Shown: positions 59,815-63,098 of the stretch, piece after piece | Layout: each line of letters begins with the position of its first letter | Position numbering within the stretch: position 1 is the stretch's first letter | Assembly: GCA_934486495.1 (NCBI GenBank) | Contig: CAKSPW010000004.1 | Coordinates: 1-63,098, forward strand | Reading direction: 5' to 3' | Length of the DNA: 63,098 nt | DNA from: an uncultured Clostridia bacterium | GTDB taxonomy: Bacteria; Bacillota; Clostridia; UBA1381 | The notes under the pieces: model-generated | Told to the model about the DNA's origin: nothing | Seen by the model: only the letters and a program-made list of their open reading frames with translations | Databases searched by the model: none | Program-made: the position numbers and the translations under genes

Positions 59815-61161
59815 ATGAATAGGGAAAACAGCTTGAAAACAAATGTGATAATTTATACCGCATTGGCAGTTGCCGCAGTTTTGGCAACAATATGGGCGGT
59901 GTATGAGAAAAACGAAAAAAACAGGGTTCAGACGGAGCTTGAAAACAGATATTCAAAATCGTTTTATGAAATGGCGGATTATGTGAATGATATAGAAACT
60001 GAGCTGAGAAAAGGTATGCTCGTCAAATCTCCAGCGCAGCTTGCAACTATATCGGGTAATATTTACAGAATGTCAAACTCGGCAAAATCGTGTCTTGGTG
60101 AGCTTCCAATAAATGAGGTACAGCTTGATAACACGGCAAAATTTTTGTCACAGGTGGGCGATTATACCTATGTTTTGTCGCAAAGTTCAATAAACGGTGA
60201 AGCGATAACCGATAAGCAATACAAAGAGATAGAATCGCTTACCGATTATGCTCAAAGCTTAAATACGGCAATGGACAAAATAAAAGAGGGTGTATCGGAC
60301 GGTACGGTGTCTTTTACCGATAAAAGAAAAAAAGGCAGAGTAATGGCGGCAGGCGATATTTTTACAGACCTTCAAAACGTAGAAAAATCGTTTGAGGAAT
60401 ATCCGTCGCTTATATATGACGGCCCGTTTTCGGAGCATATAGAAAACAGACAGTCGCAGCTTATAAATTCAAGTGAGGAAATAAGCATGGAAAATGCGAG
60501 AAAGGCTGCGGCGGATTTTATAAAAACGGATATTGAAAAGGTTGTGTTTGAGTGCGATACTCAAAACAGTGCAATTGACGCATATAATTTTTACGCCGAT
60601 ATTGATACGAGGGTAAATATAAGCATTAGTAAAAGAGGCGGATTTGTAATATATTTTCTTAAAAACAGGGATATTTCTGAGGAAAAGCTCGGATTTGGAG
60701 ACGCTGTACGGCTTGGAAGCGAATATCTTGCGCTTATAGGCTTTACGTCAATGAAAAGCAGCTATTATGATAAGGCGGCAGGCGTTGCCACTGTAAATTA
60801 CGCATATGTTCAAGACGGAACAATTTGTTATTCCGATTTAATAAAGGTCAAGGTTGCGCTCGATAACGGTGAAATTCTTGGTATGGAGGCAAACGGTTAT
60901 TTGATGAATCATCAAAAAAGAAAGAACGTAACACCTCACCTTACAGCAGATGAAGCGAGAAAATGTGTAAGCAGTCATTTAAACATTAACTCATCATCAG
61001 TTGCACTCATTCCAAAGGACAGCCTAAGAGAGGTGCTGTGCTATGAATTTAAAGGAAGCTTCAAGGGCAAAAACTATATCATTTATATAAATGCGTCAAA
61101 CGGGCGTGAGGAGAAAATACTGATGCTTATCGAGAGTGAAAACGGCATACTGACCGTGTAA
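59815..61161 (+). CDS. ypeB: Germination protein YpeB
   Basis: The protein has 448 aa, close to the Bacillus length. One N-terminal membrane helix (about residues 11-28) precedes an alpha-helical region with RYSKSFYEMADYVNDIETEL and LSQVGDYTYVLSQSSINGEA. C-terminal PepSY-like repeats follow (SMENARKAAADFIKTDIEK; TADEARKCVSSHLNI; LCYEFKGSF). YpeB stabilises and localises SleB in the spore. AAGGAG lies before the ATG. Confidence 0.93.
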   Translation: MNRENSLKTNVIIYTALAVAAVLATIWAVYEKNEKNRVQTELENRYSKSFYEMADYVNDIETELRKGMLVKSPAQLATISGNIYRMSNSAKSCLGELPINEVQLDNTAKFLSQVGDYTYVLSQSSINGEAITDKQYKEIESLTDYAQSLNTAMDKIKEGVSDGTVSFTDKRKKGRVMAAGDIFTDLQNVEKSFEEYPSLIYDGPFSEHIENRQSQLINSSEEISMENARKAAADFIKTDIEKVVFECDTQNSAIDAYNFYADIDTRVNISISKRGGFVIYFLKNRDISEEKLGFGDAVRLGSEYLALIGFTSMKSSYYDKAAGVATVNYAYVQDGTICYSDLIKVKVALDNGEILGMEANGYLMNHQKRKNVTPHLTADEARKCVSSHLNINSSSVALIPKDSLREVLCYEFKGSFKGKNYIIYINASNGREEKILMLIESENGILTV

Positions 61162-61256
61162 CAAACAAAAAAATCCTGCATAATTTATAATAGAATAATA
61201 ATCGGCTGTTTGGAAGTAAAAAAGGTAGCTTTCAAGCAGCCGGATAGGAGAAAAAA

Positions 61257-62888
61257 ATGTGTGGGATTGCAGGATATATTAATTTTAAAGATAATTTTAT
61301 TAAAAATAAAGAAAAAAATAAAAATATAACCGAAAGCATGATTAATGCTTTATACCACCGTGACATAAGCGAAACGGGGATATGGATAGGCGATTGTATA
61401 TCTTTCGGCAGATTGCACCGCGCGTTTGAAGATGACGAAAACAATCAGCCTATGGAAAAGGTTGTTGCGGGGTATCAGTTTGTTATTGTGTTTAACGGAG
61501 AGATTTATAACGGCGAGGAACTAAAAAATGAGCTGTCCGCATACGGGTATAATTTTACAAGTAAATCTGACACGGAGATTTTACTTTATTCATATATTCA
61601 TTACGGTGCACTGTGCAGCGAAAAGCTAAACGGCGTATTTTCGTTTTGCATATGGGACAGCATGAGACAGCGTGCTTTTTTATGCCGTGACAGATTTGGC
61701 ACTAAGCCGCTTTTTTATTCGATAAAAGAAGATAAAATTATATTTGCAAGCGAGCAAAAGGCAATTTTAAAATATCCCGGTATAAAACCAGAAGTATCGG
61801 TTGACGGATTGAGAGATATTTTCAGTTTTTCAAAATCCCGCGGATCCGGAGTTTTTGACGGGATATACGAGCTGCGGCCGGGCAGATATATGATATGCTC
61901 AAGAGACGGAATAAGAATAAAAAAATACTTTTCGCTCAGCGGTAAAACTCACGTGCATAATTACGATGAAGCGGCGGAGAATGTTAGGTATCTTGTCGAG
62001 GACAGCGTAAAGCGCCGTATTGGGAGCGATGTCCCGATGAGCGTTATTTTAAGAGACGATGTAAGCTGTGATATAATTTGCTCAATCGGAAAAGAAAATA
62101 TATCGTCCGCATACTCGATTTATAATAATGAGGAATGTGACAGTTTTAAGAATTATACATATCTTGTTTGCTCAAACACGGAGAGGATTGAAAATCTTTA
62201 CGACTGCGTTCATGCGGCCGATTTGCCCGTAAACGGTGATACGTCCGTTTTGTATTTTTGCAGACAGATAAGAAAAAAGCATAAAACCGTGATTGACGGG
62301 AAATATAAATGCAATGCAAATAATTTTGAAAATGCAGATTGTATCTTGCTTGATGAGGTTTCAAAAACGCTTAATGTCAAAGACCATGCATTGAAAAAGC
62401 ACAGGCAAACAATAAACGAAATGATTATATGTGATGAAAATTCAGCATACACCAAAGAAAAAAAGCTTAAAGAGTGGCTTGGAATAAATTATTATACAAG
62501 TTTTCTTGAAAATGTGGGAAGACTTAGTATGGCAAGCGATATTGAAGTAAGATTTCCTTTTTCAGACCACAGGCTTATAGAATATGTTTACGGTATTTCG
62601 CCAAAAATAAAGGATGAAGTATTAAGAGATGTCGGAAGATATTTTGTTAAAACCGATTTATACGCACCACGCAAATACAATCCGAAAAATCAGTATTATG
62701 AAAAGATGTTAAAAGAGAGAGTTCTTGACCTGATTTCAAACAGAAACGAGCCGATTTTGTCGCTTTGCGACTTCAGCAAAATTATAAATGTCTGTACGAA
62801 GGATTTTTATGATGATAAAATCAAAATTCTCGAATTTATATTGCAGGCAAACGAGTGGTTTAAGCATTACAGAGTAAAAATTGTATAG
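61257..62888 (+). CDS. Asparagine-synthetase-like protein lacking the PP-loop (probable pseudoenzyme)
   Basis: The protein has 543 aa. The N-terminal glutaminase half is intact: MCGIAGY (Cys2 nucleophile), GRLHRAF, VFNGEIYN, SDTEILLY and CRDRFGTKPLFY. One usual motif is altered, HRDISETG for HRGPDDSG. The synthetase half is degenerate. The ATP-pyrophosphatase loop SGGLDSS is replaced by LRDDVSCD in SVILRDDVSCDII, and the stretch after it is poorly conserved and shortened. The end RLSMASDIEVRFPFSDHRLIEY remains typical. GGAG is close to the ATG. It lies 95 bp after ypeB. Asparagine synthesis seems unlikely; a glutaminase or binding role is possible. Confidence 0.85.
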   Translation: MCGIAGYINFKDNFIKNKEKNKNITESMINALYHRDISETGIWIGDCISFGRLHRAFEDDENNQPMEKVVAGYQFVIVFNGEIYNGEELKNELSAYGYNFTSKSDTEILLYSYIHYGALCSEKLNGVFSFCIWDSMRQRAFLCRDRFGTKPLFYSIKEDKIIFASEQKAILKYPGIKPEVSVDGLRDIFSFSKSRGSGVFDGIYELRPGRYMICSRDGIRIKKYFSLSGKTHVHNYDEAAENVRYLVEDSVKRRIGSDVPMSVILRDDVSCDIICSIGKENISSAYSIYNNEECDSFKNYTYLVCSNTERIENLYDCVHAADLPVNGDTSVLYFCRQIRKKHKTVIDGKYKCNANNFENADCILLDEVSKTLNVKDHALKKHRQTINEMIICDENSAYTKEKKLKEWLGINYYTSFLENVGRLSMASDIEVRFPFSDHRLIEYVYGISPKIKDEVLRDVGRYFVKTDLYAPRKYNPKNQYYEKMLKERVLDLISNRNEPILSLCDFSKIINVCTKDFYDDKIKILEFILQANEWFKHYRVKIV

Positions 62889-63098
62889 ATGACCGCAGAA
62901 AAGCAGTTGCTGTGTGACAGGGAAAAATGACGATTATTCGTGTGTTTCGTAAACCTCATTGTGAAATATTTTTGAGTCATGGAATCGGATTTTAAGCGGA
63001 TGTTTCGCCTGAAATTGATTAGATGCAGGTTTTGAAAGTATGTGAGGTTTTTACTTCGTTTGTATCTGTTGCACGGCGGCTGATTTTCGGTTAAAACA
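62889..63098. other. Window end without a recognisable gene
   Basis: No credible ORF, RNA gene or promoter was seen in the last 210 bases. Confidence 0.4.

Noticed and set aside
1..63098. CRISPR arrays, prophage, complete insertion sequences or rRNA operons
   Set aside because: No regularly spaced repeats, integrase, transposase or rRNA sequence was seen on either strand.

Overview
The window looks like part of a chromosome of a low-GC, strictly anaerobic, spore-forming member of the Clostridia (phylum Bacillota). The reasons are internal. It holds a cluster for an NADH-dependent, probably electron-bifurcating, [FeFe] hydrogenase. It holds the Pta-AckA acetate route and several sporulation or germination genes: a SpoVM micropeptide, YlbJ, YqfC, YqfD, SleB and YpeB. 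It also has AGGAGG-type ribosome binding sites and many TTGACA-17-TATAAT promoters. A large secreted beta-helix protein with carbohydrate-binding modules suggests a plant-polysaccharide-using gut bacterium. I cannot name a genus from sequence alone.

Layout. 1-360: tRNA-Gly (first two bases outside the window), followed at once by copy 1 of a structured repeat of about 280 bp. 439-4489: a 1218-aa secreted protein of repeated modules, a 62-aa membrane peptide and a 22-aa SpoVM-like micropeptide. 4533-9023 (-): a 1496-aa secreted beta-helix protein. 9515-19652: an aminotransferase (+), then on the minus strand galE, rex, isocitrate dehydrogenase, aconitase, tRNA-Trp, an SseB-like protein, ackA and pta. 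19907-26379: yajC and a membrane glycosyltransferase (+), then rpsF-ssb-rpsR, a DtxR-family regulator with a DUF975 protein, a stalk/cohesin-like secreted protein and gap (-). 26721-30067 (-): a dCMP-deaminase-like protein, recO, ttcA-like and a serine hydrolase. 30379-36791 (+): dapB, an EF-G-like GTPase, a sugar-ABC ATPase, ybaK and a DUF1015 protein.

36937-38197: a small secreted-protein operon (238 aa plus 70 aa) followed by repeat copy 2, whose far end supplies the stop codon of ylbJ. 39365-45179 (+): a sporulation/housekeeping operon yqfC-yqfD-phoH-ybeY-dgkA-era-ispG-aroQ. 45253-46328 (-): cysK with its own promoter, an overlapping palindromic operator and a 17-codon upstream ORF.

46537-49342 is the replication origin locus: the dnaA promoter, dnaA, an intergenic oriC with DnaA-box-like sites, DnaA-trio repeats and an AT-rich unwinding element, then dnaN. 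Right after it (49353-58370) runs a co-directional set. It begins with a metallo-beta-lactamase-fold hydrolase and continues with two DRTGG proteins, two HATPase proteins, a hydrogenase-like putative sensor with an altered active-site loop, a PHP phosphoesterase, and the catalytic HydC/HydB/HydA subunits with an extra [2Fe-2S] protein. 58400-62888: a polysaccharide deacetylase (-), then sleB-ypeB and an asparagine-synthetase-like protein that has lost its ATP-pyrophosphatase loop (+).

How they fit together: glycolysis (gap), acetate formation (pta-ackA), H2 formation (HydABC) and NADH sensing by Rex form the fermentative redox core. Aconitase and isocitrate dehydrogenase would feed 2-oxoglutarate to glutamate. 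The spore genes cover coat assembly (spoVM), engulfment-stage membrane proteins (ylbJ, yqfC, yqfD) and cortex lysis at germination (sleB, ypeB). The least explained items are the paired structured repeats, the cysK leader peptide and operator, the secreted pair at 36937-37887, and the defective asparagine-synthetase homologue beside sleB-ypeB.
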